64,000 nt of DNA from Paulinella micropora. Its lineage: Eukaryota; Cercozoa; Imbricatea; Euglyphida; Paulinellidae. The stretch lies in NCBI GenBank assembly GCA_019918135.1, contig WBZZ01001733.1:186257-250256 (forward strand), in the 5' to 3' direction. The notes below the pieces were generated by a model that was not told the DNA's origin, did no database searches, and was given only the letters and a program-made list of their open reading frames with translations. Made by a program: the position numbers and the translations under genes. How positions within the stretch are numbered: the stretch's first letter is position 1; the number at the start of each line of letters is the position of its first letter. Positions 10,313-19,579 of the stretch are shown piece after piece.

Positions 10313-13129
10313 ATGAAGTACGGGGACCGCGACGCCGTCGCCGCGTTCGCAAACGATGTGGAGCTGCGCGTCTTCGGTCGCACGCTCGTCCTCCGCTCAC
10401 CCGAAGGCGAAGTCGCGCCGGCCTGCGAGCACTGCTTCACCCGCCGCGGCCGCTGTCGCGAGGCGGTGGCCGCGACAGTGCTGTGAGCCAGCCACACCCG
10501 CCGGCTGCAGAAGAAGCGCCGCCGTCAAAGGGAAAAAAAGAAGACCAAACGACAGAAGCTGAACGACGTTGCGGCGCTGCCAAAGGACCACCAACAAAAC
10601 GGGCGGGCTTACCAGTTGAAGGTAAGTGCAGGCGGTGCTCTTTTTAGTCGAGCGAGCAAACTGCAAAACGACTGGACACAATGGAAACTCCCATGCCCAT
10701 TTTGTTGGCAGAACGATAAGACTGTTGCTAGTGGGCTACACTGGACAGCAGATGACAAGGAACGGCGTTTTAAGCTATGTGCGATGCATGCTCATGCTAT
10801 CGGGTGCCATCAGGTGCGAAATCCGCGCGTCGACTGCCCGCCCGGTGCGCAAGCCAAGGAAGCCAACTTTCCTGACGAGAGCGGCGTTGCTAAGCAATTG
10901 TGCGCGGGCCAGGGGCTGCTACCAAAGGCTGAGCCCGTGCGTCGACTGCCCCCCCGGCGCAGAAGCCAAGACAGCAAGCTACCCCGATGAGACAGGCAAG
11001 GCCAAGCAATTGTGCGCGGACCATGCACGGGCCAGGGGTTGCTTTCGGCTGCAGCGGCAGTGCATCGACTGTCCGCCCGGCGAGGAAGCCAAGACAGCAA
11101 GCTATCCCGACGATAACGGGCAGCCCCGGCGAGTGTGCGAAGATCACGCGCGTGTCAGGGATTGCTATCAGAGGCTGAGCCCGTGCGTTGGCTGCGTGGC
11201 TGACGGCACTACAGAAGCCAAGGCAGCGAGCTTCACTGACGAGACAGGCAAGGCTAATCGGCTGTGCGCGGACCACGCGCGAGCCAGGGGGTGCTATCAG
11301 CGGCTGAACCCGTGCGTTGGCTGTTTGGCCGACGGCACTGCAGAAGCCAAGGGAGCCAACTAACGAGAGTGGCAAAGCTAAACGGCTGTGCGCTGACCAC
11401 GCGCGGGCCAAGGGGTGCTATCAGCGGCGGAGCCCGTGCGTCGGCTGCGTGTCTGACTGCACTACAGAAGCCAATTAAGCATGCTTCCCAGACGAGAGTG
11501 GCACTGATAAGCAGTTATGCGCGGCCCACGCGCGCGCCAGGGGCTGCTATCAAAAGTTGAATCCGTGCGTCGACTGCCCGCCCGGCGAGGAAGCAAAGGA
11601 AGCACATTTCCCTGACGAGAGCGGCACTGCTAAGCAGTTATACGCGGGCCACGCGCGCGTCAGGGGCTGCCATCAAAAGTTGAAGCAGTGCGTCGACTGC
11701 CCGCCCGGCGAGGAAGCCAAGGCAGCGGGCTTCCCTGACGAGCACGGCACCGCCAAACGACTGTGCGCGGGCCACGCGCGCGCCAGGGGCTGCTATCAAA
11801 AGTTGAAGCCGTGCGTCGACTGCCCACCCGGCGAGGAAGCCAAGGGAGCCGCCTTTCCCGACGAGCACGGCGCCCCCGATCGACTGTGTGCGGGCCACGC
11901 GCGAGCCAGGGGCTGCCATCAAAAGTTGAACCCGTGCGTCGACTGCCCGCCCGGCGAGGAAGCCAAGGAAGCGAATTTCCCTGACGAGAACGGGCAGCCC
12001 CGGCGATTGTGCGCAGATCACGCGCGAGCCAGGGGCTGCCATCAAAAGTTGAACCCGTGCGTCGACTGCCCGCCCGGTGCGGAAGCCAAGGAAGCTGCCT
12101 TTCCTGACGAGAGTGGCACTGCTAAACAGTTATGCGCGGGCCACGCGCGAGCCAGGGGCTGCTACCAGAAAAGAAACCCGTGCGTCGACTGCCCGCCCGG
12201 CGTGGAAGCCAAGGGAGCCGCCTATTTTGACGAGCACGGCACCGCCGAACGACTGTGTGCGGACCACGCGCGAGCCCGGGGCTGCTACTAGAAAAAAAAC
12301 CCGTGCGTCGACTGCCCGCCCGACGAGGAAGCCAAGGCAGCCGCCTTTTCTGACGAGAGCGGACAGCCCCGGCGATTGTGCGCGGACCACGCGCGAGCTA
12401 GGGGCTGCTATCAAAAGTTGAACCCGTGCGTCGACTGCCCGCCCGGCGAGGAAGCCACGCAAACAAATTTCCCTGACGAACACTGGCAGCCCCGGCGATT
12501 GTGTGCGTACCACGCGCGAGCCAGGGCTGCTATCAAAAGTTGAACCCGTGCGTCGACTGCCCGCCCGGCGAGGAAGCCAAGGAAGCAATGTTCCCTGACG
12601 AACACGGTTGCAACCGTCGCCTGTGCGCTGAGCATGCATACGAGCGCGGTTTGATCCCTAAGCCAACCGCGGGCTGCTCCATCGTAGCGTGCAGGCTGTG
12701 GGACAGGCTCGAGCAAACGCTTGGCTGGAAAATCCAGCATAGACACTTATTAATGGCGCTGATGTGCCACAAGGAAAAGAAGTAAACGTCCCCGGCACGA
12801 GGATGCTGTTGGACGGCTACGACGCGGCCAGAAACTGCGTGTACGAGTTCCACGGCAACGCGTACCACTGCTTCCCCCCCGGACATGCAAAGTACGCCGA
12901 GGGCCGCTCATCCGTGAGCGGGCGCCGGAACTGACATTTGTACCGAGAAACGATGGAGCGCATGTACTTCATCCGACAGAAAATGCCGGGCGGCTGCCGG
13001 GTATTTTACGCGTGGGAGCACGAGTACGAGAAGATTAAGAACAAGCCGCTGGCTAGTGCGGCGTCGATCTTGCACGAACTGCCGCCAGGTGTAGATTATG
13101 ACGAAGAGTCTGAATCAGGGGAAGGGTAA
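10313..13129 (+). pseudogene. Multi-finger EsV-1-7-like zinc protein with Vsr-like endonuclease domain, frameshifted
   Basis: The likely start is ATG at 10313. One frame covers a short N-terminal part with CEHCFTRRGRC, an in-frame TGA at 10484-10486, a very basic segment (QKKRRRQREKKKTKRQK) and a divergent first finger (CPFC...LCAMHAHAIGC). It then enters the tandem repeat array 10826-12640. Frames change near 10905, 11360 and 12520, and there are stops at 11477 and about 12289. After the array the frame shows LEQTLGWKIQHRH, a shift near 12745, then LLDGYD, VYEFHGNAYHCF, a TGA, and LYRETMERM with AWEHEYEK. That order matches Vsr-like/EDxHD endonuclease domains fused to viral and transposon proteins. 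The role would be DNA binding plus cleavage. As written it is not translatable. Confidence 0.65.
10826..12640 (+). repeat. Tandem array of about 15 Cys/His repeats, 120-126 bp each
   Basis: Each unit reads CVDCPPGEEAK, then A.FPDE.G, then LCA.HARARGC and a linker YQKLNP. The spacing is CxxC, about 21 residues, CxxH, close to the EsV-1-7 motif known from brown algae and large DNA viruses (Cx4C-x16-CxxH), with a shorter first loop and a longer middle. Unit starts are visible at about 10826, 10938, 11058, 11182, 11309, 11435, 11563, 11689, 11812, 11935, 12058, 12181, 12302, 12426 and 12548. Three units (11182-11435) use CVGC with a longer insert. High similarity between units indicates recent tandem growth. 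Confidence 0.8.
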
Positions 13130-13226
13130 ACAACACGGTTCAGAAGCGGCCACCAAACATCTAACGAAAACTTAAAAAAACGATTCGCGTCGTGTTCATT
13201 TTCTTTTTACTAAAACAAACTTCTTT

Positions 13227-14405
13227 TTACTCATTCTCTGCACTGGCGTCAGTCTTGGCTTTTTTCGTCGGTGGCTCAGGACTGTCTGCGTCCTCTTCCA
13301 GGGCCGTGGCTGCGGGAGGCACTACAGGGCGGGCCAGGCCATGCAGTGCCCGTCCGGCCTGCTCGATCATGCTCGTCGGCACTTCTTTGTACGCGACACC
13401 ATAGGTCCCTACGCAAAGTACACCTGACTTTACGTTGGCCGAGGTTGTGTACGTCTGCATAAAGAGCCAGTGCGCCACAGCAGACTGGATCAGATAACTG
13501 TTCATCGGAAGATCGGCCCAGCCGCAGAAGTCCGCTCCCCTCATCGTCGGGGTTTTTGCCGTCGCACGATCCCACGGGCTTTGGCTCTTCTTCAATTCAA
13601 GCAAAACAACGTCCTGCGTCTTGGTGTCGCGCCAGACCTGATCTATGTGTGTGCACAAGTCCAGGGACGAATTGTGAACGGGAAGCTGCGCGTTAAGCGG
13701 CTCGCCGAAGCGGCTGAAGAGGAAGGAGAGCGCGCTGGCGGCGAGCGGGTGCACGCAGTGCAGAGTGTCGGGGTCCAGGTCGACGCCCGTGCAGGCCTTG
13801 AGGCTGTGGCAGAAGCTCTGTTTCTGCTGCGGCGGCGCCCCTGCCCAAACACCGTAGTCTTTCTTAAAAATGGTGCCCTTAAGCACGGGCGGCCGCAGGC
13901 CCGTGGCTATCTCGGTGAAGGCGGTGAGCTGACAGTCTACAGCGAGGCCGTTCCCTGCACACCAACCAAAAAAAAGAAAAAGCTCGGGCGGTAAGCAAAA
14001 AAAAAAAAAAAGCAAAAGACAGACAGAGTGAGCGAGCGAGAGAGAGAGAGAGAGAAACACGTGCAGACCTCGGCCAAACCAGGGGGCCTGGATGTGCCTG
14101 GCGGACGACGTCCGCTTCTGCGTGACAGAGACGGCGCGTTCTTCTCATTGGGCGTACACGTTCTGTTTGGGTTTAATGGTGTTGTGACTGAACTTGGGGT
14201 CCTTCTGCCACACGTGCGCCTCGAGCCACGTGTGCACGCCCGCGAGCGCGCGGCCGCGGAACGAGGGCACGAAGGTCGGCGGCAGTTGCTTGATGTGGTG
14301 CGTGACGTCGGGGTCGAGCGCGCGCCAGGGAGTTTTTTGCCTCTTCTTGGTGGCCCTCTTGGTCATGCAGTTCTTGGCGTTTTGCTCTTTTGAACGGAAT
14401 GTCAT
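13227..14405 (-). pseudogene. PD-(D/E)XK-type nuclease with likely intron
   Basis: The chosen start is ATG at 14405 (MTFRSKEQNAK). A frame of 86 codons reaches TGA at 14145-14147. The same frame continues with VTQKRTSSARHIQ, a probable intron, then the main domain. The catalytic pattern is visible as CTHIDQVWRD, then DVVLLELKKS (D and ExK), then SYLIQSAVAHWLFMQ, where RecB-like enzymes place a conserved Gln. The C-terminus is acidic then basic (PPTKKAKTDA), perhaps a nuclear signal. Viral exonucleases of this fold process DNA during replication or packaging; I infer a similar role. The in-frame TGA either kills the gene or lies in an unrecognised second intron. Confidence 0.5.
13955..14068 (-). 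other. Putative spliceosomal intron in the nuclease gene
   Basis: On the minus strand, GT at 14068 is followed by a CT-rich then T-rich tract and ends GTGTGCAG at 13955. The length of 114 keeps the reading frame. An alternative donor, GTGTTT at 14060, has a better downstream tract but would break the frame. Unspliced, the stretch would encode a Leu/Ser/Phe-rich run unlike the rest of the protein. Confidence 0.45.
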
Positions 14406-14972
14406 AGAAAAGGAAGGAGAAGGGGGGTGGGGTTCGAGGTGAAAAAGGAAGAAAAAGCAAAGAAGAAGAAAAAAAAAACAGATTGGGGGGAGGGAAGAGG
14501 AAAGGGTAGGGGCACAGCCCCCCTCCCCAAAAAAAGAGAAAGAGAGCACGGAAAGAGCTTCCCTCTCCCCCCACCCCACCACATACCCTCCCCCCCGCGC
14601 CTTATCTTTTTGGTTCTTTGCATCGTCAAGGAAAAAAGCGAAGGGGTTTGAAAGACAGTGGGTACACTTTTTGGTTTTTAATTTTTTTCCTCCCGTGCAG
14701 TTACAAAAAAGGCTTTCCCCCCTCCCCCGACCCCCGTGCAACCTGATCTCCGCTCTCGCCAACCCCCCCCCCCCCCCCTTTACCGTAGAGTCCCGGCGCG
14801 CCCACCCCCTGTTCCCCCTCCTCCGCCCCGCAAGCTTCTTGGTGTGCCGCACAATCTGTGCGATCCACACCACCCTCTCACCCCCGCCCCCCGCCTAAAA
14901 CCTTGGTTTTATTTCATCTTCATTCCCGCAATTCTTGCAAATTCTCTTGTCCAGCTATGCTTTCAATCGTCG
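14406..14972. other. Spacer between nuclease and F-box genes
   Basis: Purine- and pyrimidine-rich low-complexity DNA with a C-run of about 18 at 14765-14782. No gene is supported. It would hold the nuclease promoter and the 3' end of the F-box gene. Confidence 0.5.
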
Positions 14973-16448
14973 TCACTTTTCCCATCCCCTGATTCCGTAA
15001 ATGTCAACGTGCAAACCGGGCCTGGCCTGCCTGAGCTGATCCAGCTTTTCCTTTGGCGAGAGTAAGCACATACTAAAGGTGACCTTCCGCAAGGACGGAC
15101 AATGCTTCAACTCAGTAACGTCTCCAGTAAATTTGCAAAATCTAAAGTGCATTTCTTGCAGCAAAGGGCACCCCCGTAAATCGGAGAGAGTTGCGTTGGT
15201 TATTTCACAACCTTTTAGTTGCAACAGTTGTAGTTTCTTGCAGCCTGTGAACCCTGTAGGAGCTACGTTTTCACTGCCCGACAGTGTCAAAGTCCTCAGC
15301 GAGGGGCAGACATGCAGTACATCGAGATCCTCAAATTGATTGAGACTTCCTAAGTGCAGCTGTTCGAGTTGAGAGCAGTACTGCAATTTAGCCAAGCCCT
15401 GCAGGGTGATGTCTGGACACTCTGATAAAGACAGGGCCTGCAGGCCTTGCAGACCGGCTAATTTTCCAAGCAGATCATCCGAAGCGCGATGATCAAGAAC
15501 AAGCCTGAGCTTCTTCAGGCCTTTGTTAAGTGCGTCTACCTCAGCTGGTGAGAGCGACGAAAAATCCCATAAGTCCAGCTCCTGCAAACTTGTGAGCGAA
15601 GACAGTTGTTGAAGGACGTTCCTATTGAAGGCGCCGATCGTTAGCTTTGTGATTGGCATATTTCGCAGGCCTGAGCCCGTAATTTTTTGGCAACCTGTTA
15701 TGTTGAGATCCTTGAGTTTCGGCACTAGACGAAGAGATTTCAGCCCTTGGTCTGTAATTTCAGAACAATCCTGAAGCGACAGGCTCTCTAGTTGCTTCAG
15801 GTCCTGTAGGTTCCGGAGGCTTCTGTCATAGACTTTTTGGCCCGAAATCACAAGCGTCCGGAGAGTCCGGGTGTGCCGACTGTCTTTCAGAGACAGGCAG
15901 ATGTTGGGCGTGCGAATTGCCACTAGCTTGTGGATGCAGCCAAACTCGTCCAGAACCTTACTTTTTCCGGATTGTTTGCCGGCATTCTTTACGCCCTTTA
16001 GGACCAAGGTTTCTACCGTAACTCTGTTTAGGGAGTAGCCCTGGTAGTCCGACCAGAAGTCGCGGTCTTGGTAGTAGGGCTGTTCTAGCACCAACCGTTG
16101 TATAGGGCATTTAGCATCGGTGCAGGCGCGAGTAAAGAACCTGAGTATTCTCCGGTGCTGCTCGTTTGAAAACTCCAACACTGGCTGCTCGTAGCTCTCG
16201 CAGAAGGCGCGTTTCTGGACTAAAGCCAAGGAATCTCGGCACGCGAGAGCGAACCTGCCGGCTTCCTCCGCGCCTGTGAGGTCTCTCACAATTGGCCAGA
16301 GATCGTCGGGCAGTTTGAAAAGCCAGCAAGACTGCTCGAACCGAGGTTTGCTTCTTTTGACTGGCCTAACTTCAGGGGAGTGCGGTGCGGGGGGGATTTG
16401 ACGAGTGCGCCGTCTTGGCCTCCTCCTCCCGTCCGGGCCATGGCTCAT
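14973..16448 (-). CDS. F-box/LRR protein, intact
   Basis: ATG at 16448 (MSHGPDGRRR) gives 491 residues; the longer frame upstream is low-complexity Pro/Lys and probably untranslated. After a basic tail, the F-box lies at about residues 45-85 (FKLPDDLWPIVRD, FALACRDS). From about residue 190 there are leucine-rich repeats of the cysteine-containing type with units such as LESLSLQDCSEITDQGL and LKDLNITGCQKI, ending RQARPGLHVDIYG. The F-box would bind SKP1 and the LRR would select a target for ubiquitination in host cytosol or nucleus, as in cellular AMN1/FBXL proteins; large DNA viruses often carry F-box genes to redirect host SCF ligases. It is one of only two island genes without a visible lesion. 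A decayed paralogue lies next to it (16838-18362). Confidence 0.8.
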   Translation of the reverse strand: MSHGPDGRRRPRRRTRQIPPAPHSPEVRPVKRSKPRFEQSCWLFKLPDDLWPIVRDLTGAEEAGRFALACRDSLALVQKRAFCESYEQPVLEFSNEQHRRILRFFTRACTDAKCPIQRLVLEQPYYQDRDFWSDYQGYSLNRVTVETLVLKGVKNAGKQSGKSKVLDEFGCIHKLVAIRTPNICLSLKDSRHTRTLRTLVISGQKVYDRSLRNLQDLKQLESLSLQDCSEITDQGLKSLRLVPKLKDLNITGCQKITGSGLRNMPITKLTIGAFNRNVLQQLSSLTSLQELDLWDFSSLSPAEVDALNKGLKKLRLVLDHRASDDLLGKLAGLQGLQALSLSECPDITLQGLAKLQYCSQLEQLHLGSLNQFEDLDVLHVCPSLRTLTLSGSENVAPTGFTGCKKLQLLQLKGCEITNATLSDLRGCPLLQEMHFRFCKFTGDVTELKHCPSLRKVTFSMCLLSPKEKLDQLRQARPGLHVDIYGIRGWEK

Positions 16449-16837
16449 TTCTTTTTTTGCTGTGTCTCCTTTGAGTTTTAGGCCCAAGCTCACCTTCCGC
16501 GCAGGTTTTCCGTCTTGCCCGTTTTTTTCTCTCCTCGCCCAACCTTCCCTTTCTTTTGTACCAGAGGCCGGGGGGAAAGGGTGTGGGGATGGGTTTTTTC
16601 TTTGGTGGTTTGGATTTTTTCTTTGTGTAGGTGTCAGGGGGGGGGGGGGCGCAAGCAAATGGGGGGGGGGGGGGGTGTTAAGGGCACGAAAGAAGATAAA
16701 CCCCCCCCCCCCCAAAAAAAAAGAAATAATGTAGCTGGCTTTGAACTACACTCTCCCCGACTGTCGTCCCCTCTCTCAGTCTCTTAGAGACCACAAAAAA
16801 GAGAGAAACAAGCATTTTTTTTTTAAGAACGAAGTGT
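16449..16837. other. Spacer with G and C homopolymers
   Basis: Contains G-runs at 16638-16650 and 16661-16675 and a C-run at 16700-16713. No gene is seen; it is the upstream region of the intact F-box gene. Confidence 0.5.
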
Positions 16838-18362
16838 TCAAGAATCCCATAGATCTTCCAGTTCATTGGCAGGAAAAGATTTCGTGTCAACTTGCAAACC
16901 GGGCCTGGCCTGCTTGAGCTGCTGCAGCATTTCTTCTGGCGGAATTTGGCACTCGCTCATCTTAATTGTTTGCAACGCTTGGCAATTCTTGAGCTCGGCA
17001 ACGTCTCCACCGAAATAGCACCAAGAAAATTATAGTTCTTGCAGCACGTGACACTGCTTTATTTCGGAGAGAGTCGAGCCGGTTATGTTGTAAGACCCTA
17101 ACACTAGCCGTTGTAGGCCCGCGCAGCCTGCAAGTCCCGTAGGAGTTTTCCTGTTGAGAACTCCGGTGGCTAAAGGCCCACAGCGCCACAGTTTCAAAGT
17201 GCGAAGCGAGCGGCATGCGTGCAGTGCCTTGAGGTTGGCAAATCGATTGGCTTGTCCCAAACGCAGTTCTTGGAGCGCGGGGCAGCGCTGCAATTTAGCC
17301 AAGCCCCACAGGGTGAGGCCTTGACATCTGGACAGACATAGAGCCTGCAGGCCCCGCCAGCAGGACAGTTCGTCCAGCAGCTCATCCGACGCGTCATGAT
17401 CCAGAGCCAGCTTGAGCTTCGTGAGGTTTTGGTCCAGTGAACGTACGGCAGCTGGTGGGAGGGGCCTAAAGTCGATCAAGTCCAGCTCCTGCAGTTTCGT
17501 GAGCGAAGGCAGTTGCTGAAGCACGACGTTCGTAGCTCCGACCAAGTCGCGCAAGGTCAGCCCCGTGATCTGCAGGTTCTGCAGGCCGGAGCCCCTTGAT
17601 TTGGCAGCAAGAGGCTAGGTAGAGTTTCTTGAGTTTCGGCATCGAGCGTAGATGGGCCAGCCCTCGGTCTATAATTACAGGACAATCGTGCAGCGCCAGG
17701 TTCTGTAGTTGCAGCAGCTTCTGCAAAGCCTGGAGGTTTTCGTCGTGGACTCTTTGGCTCGAAATCACAAGCGTCCGGAGAGTCCAAACGTGCTGACTGT
17801 CACGCAGAGACAGACAGATGTTGATGGTGCCTCTTGCCACTAGGTTGTGGATGCAGCCAAACTCGTCCAGGGCCTTATTTTCTTGCCGCAACCGGTCAGA
17901 GTACCATTCGCCTCCAGGACCAAGGTTTCTATCGTAACTCTGTTTAGGGAGTAGCCCTGGTAGTCGGACCAGCGATCGCGGTCTTGGTAGTAGGCTGTTC
18001 TAGTACCAACCGTTGTATAGGGCATTTAGCATCGGTGCAGGCGCGAGTAAAGAACCTGAGTATTCTCCGGTGCTGCTCTTTTGAAAACTCCAACACTGGC
18101 TGCTCGTAGTTTCCCCAGAAGGCGCGTTTCAGGACTAAAGCCAAGGAATCTCGGCACGCGAGAGCGAACCTGCCGGCTTCCTCTGCGCCTGCCTGGTCTC
18201 TCACCATTGGCCAGAGATCGTCGGGCAGTTTGAACAGCCAGCATGACTGGGCCGGCTCATTCGGCTTGCTTTTTTTGGGTGACCTAACTTCTTCGGGCGC
18301 GCCGAGAGAGGGAGGATCCCGCGAGTGGCTCGTGTTGACCTCCTCGTGGCCAGAAAATAACT
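16838..18362 (-). pseudogene. Decayed paralogue of the F-box/LRR gene
   Basis: Nearly every segment of the intact neighbour recurs here in order: SCWLFKLPDDLWPMV, the Cys-rich stretch RACTDAKCPIQRLVLEQ, YQGYSLNRVTIETLVLE, LRR units, and the end KQARPGLQVDT. The segments are spread over different frames, with shifts near 17995, 17890 and 17560 and an in-frame TAA at 17030-17032. No ATG is in frame before the F-box; a TAG lies upstream instead. The N-terminal half is closest to the neighbour while the LRR half has diverged, suggesting tandem duplication followed by decay or selection for new targets. Confidence 0.8.
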
Positions 18363-18719
18363 CATGGCCTTTTTTTTTCTGCGTCTATAGATCCTTGTTT
18401 TTATAAAGTTGGAGTGTTCTGTTCACTTTCTGCGTGTGTATGCGCACGGGGGGTTTTGGGTGTTCTTCTTCGCCTGCTGCCCCCCGCTTCTTCCGGGCCA
18501 TTTTCGCCTCCTTTTCCCCCCGCCCGACACGCCACTCTCTCTCCTTCCTTCCTTCCCCATCCCCTTTCCCACCGTCCGCGAGCCGTTCCCTCTCCCCCCC
18601 CCCCCCCCCGCTTCGTACCTGCAAGTAAGGGCGTGCTGGCATCCCCCCCCCCCCTCCCATTCCCCCCTCGGCGCCCCCCTCCTCTTTCTGCGACGCCTGT
18701 GTGTTGCACCAGGTTTGGT
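18363..18719. other. Low-complexity spacer
   Basis: Pyrimidine-rich with C-runs at 18595-18610 and 18643-18655. The frames on both strands are homopolymer artefacts. Confidence 0.5.
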
Positions 18720-19502
18720 TCAATTAAACTGTGAAGAAACCTCTAGGTCGGGCCTCCTTCTGAGCAGCCTGTTGAGCATTTTGTGCGTTACGCCGGGGTT
18801 GCGCAGCGAACGGCAATACTGAATTGGGTCTAGCGTGGTAATCAGTGGACAGGACTGTAGATCCAGAGTATGTAGCGTGTCGCAGTGCTGTAACTCGGCG
18901 AGCCACGCACTAGTTAAGTTTTCGCAACCATCAACTTCTAAATGGTACAGCGAGCCACATTGTTGCAGGCAGTGGGTCAGGCACGTGTCTGTAACACCGG
19001 TACATTTCAGGAGGAGGAGATCCCGCAGCGCGGGGAGATTTAGCGCGCCGGTCAGGCCTGCACAGGATTTCAGGGACAGGCTTGCGAGCGAGTTGCAGGC
19101 CCGAAGCGCGGCCAGCTCGTTGTCGGTGAGTCGTGTGCAACGCGTGACTCGTTGTAGCTCTCGGAACTTCTTGCACTGCGAGAGCTGGCCTAGGCATTCT
19201 CCTGTGATTTGCGCGCAATTTTGCAGGGAAAGTGCTCGTAGGTCCCCAAGGTCCTTGAGCCCCCGCAGTGCCTGGTCGGTAATGTACTTGCAGTCCGAGA
19301 GCCCTAGCGATTCAAGTTTTGTCAGTCTTGGCAGCATTCGAGCTAAAACGTCGTCCGCGTGCTGATGGTTCGTTCCGATGTGCAGAGAAAGAAGGGAATC
19401 GGCGCTGCACAGTTGTGCTAGCGGCCCAAGGCCAGAACAATTCAGTAGAGACAAATTTCGGATGGACGGAAAGGCTCGTAAAAGCCTCTTCCAGAGTCGA
19501 CC
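18720..19502 (-). pseudogene. LRR protein, C-terminal fragment without F-box
   Basis: A single open frame from the stop at 19503-19505 down to 18720 encodes about 260 residues of Cys-containing LRRs (LESLGLSDCKYITDQAL, LRALSLQNCAQITGE, LHTLDLQSCPLI) and ends LRRRPDLEVSSQFN. It is related to the two F-box/LRR genes but clearly distinct. The frame enters in mid-repeat (RNLSLLNCSGLG) with no F-box or convincing start. The capsid-like gene begins about 80 bases away on the other strand, so the N-terminal half seems to have been lost at that junction. Confidence 0.7.
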
Positions 19503-19579
19503 TTATTGGTTAGCAAGAGATAAATTAACAACTGAGAACACAGAGCTTGTGGAATAGTTTTGACGGCGGCCACTTTACC

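Noticed and set aside
10622-10647. GTAAGT...TTTTTAG resembling a 26-base intron
   Set aside because: The coding frame is open through it, and removing 26 bases would break the frame between the basic segment and the first finger.
10826-12640. CRISPR-like array
   Set aside because: The repeats are 120-126 bp, contiguous, coding, and encode Cys/His fingers; there are no unique spacers.
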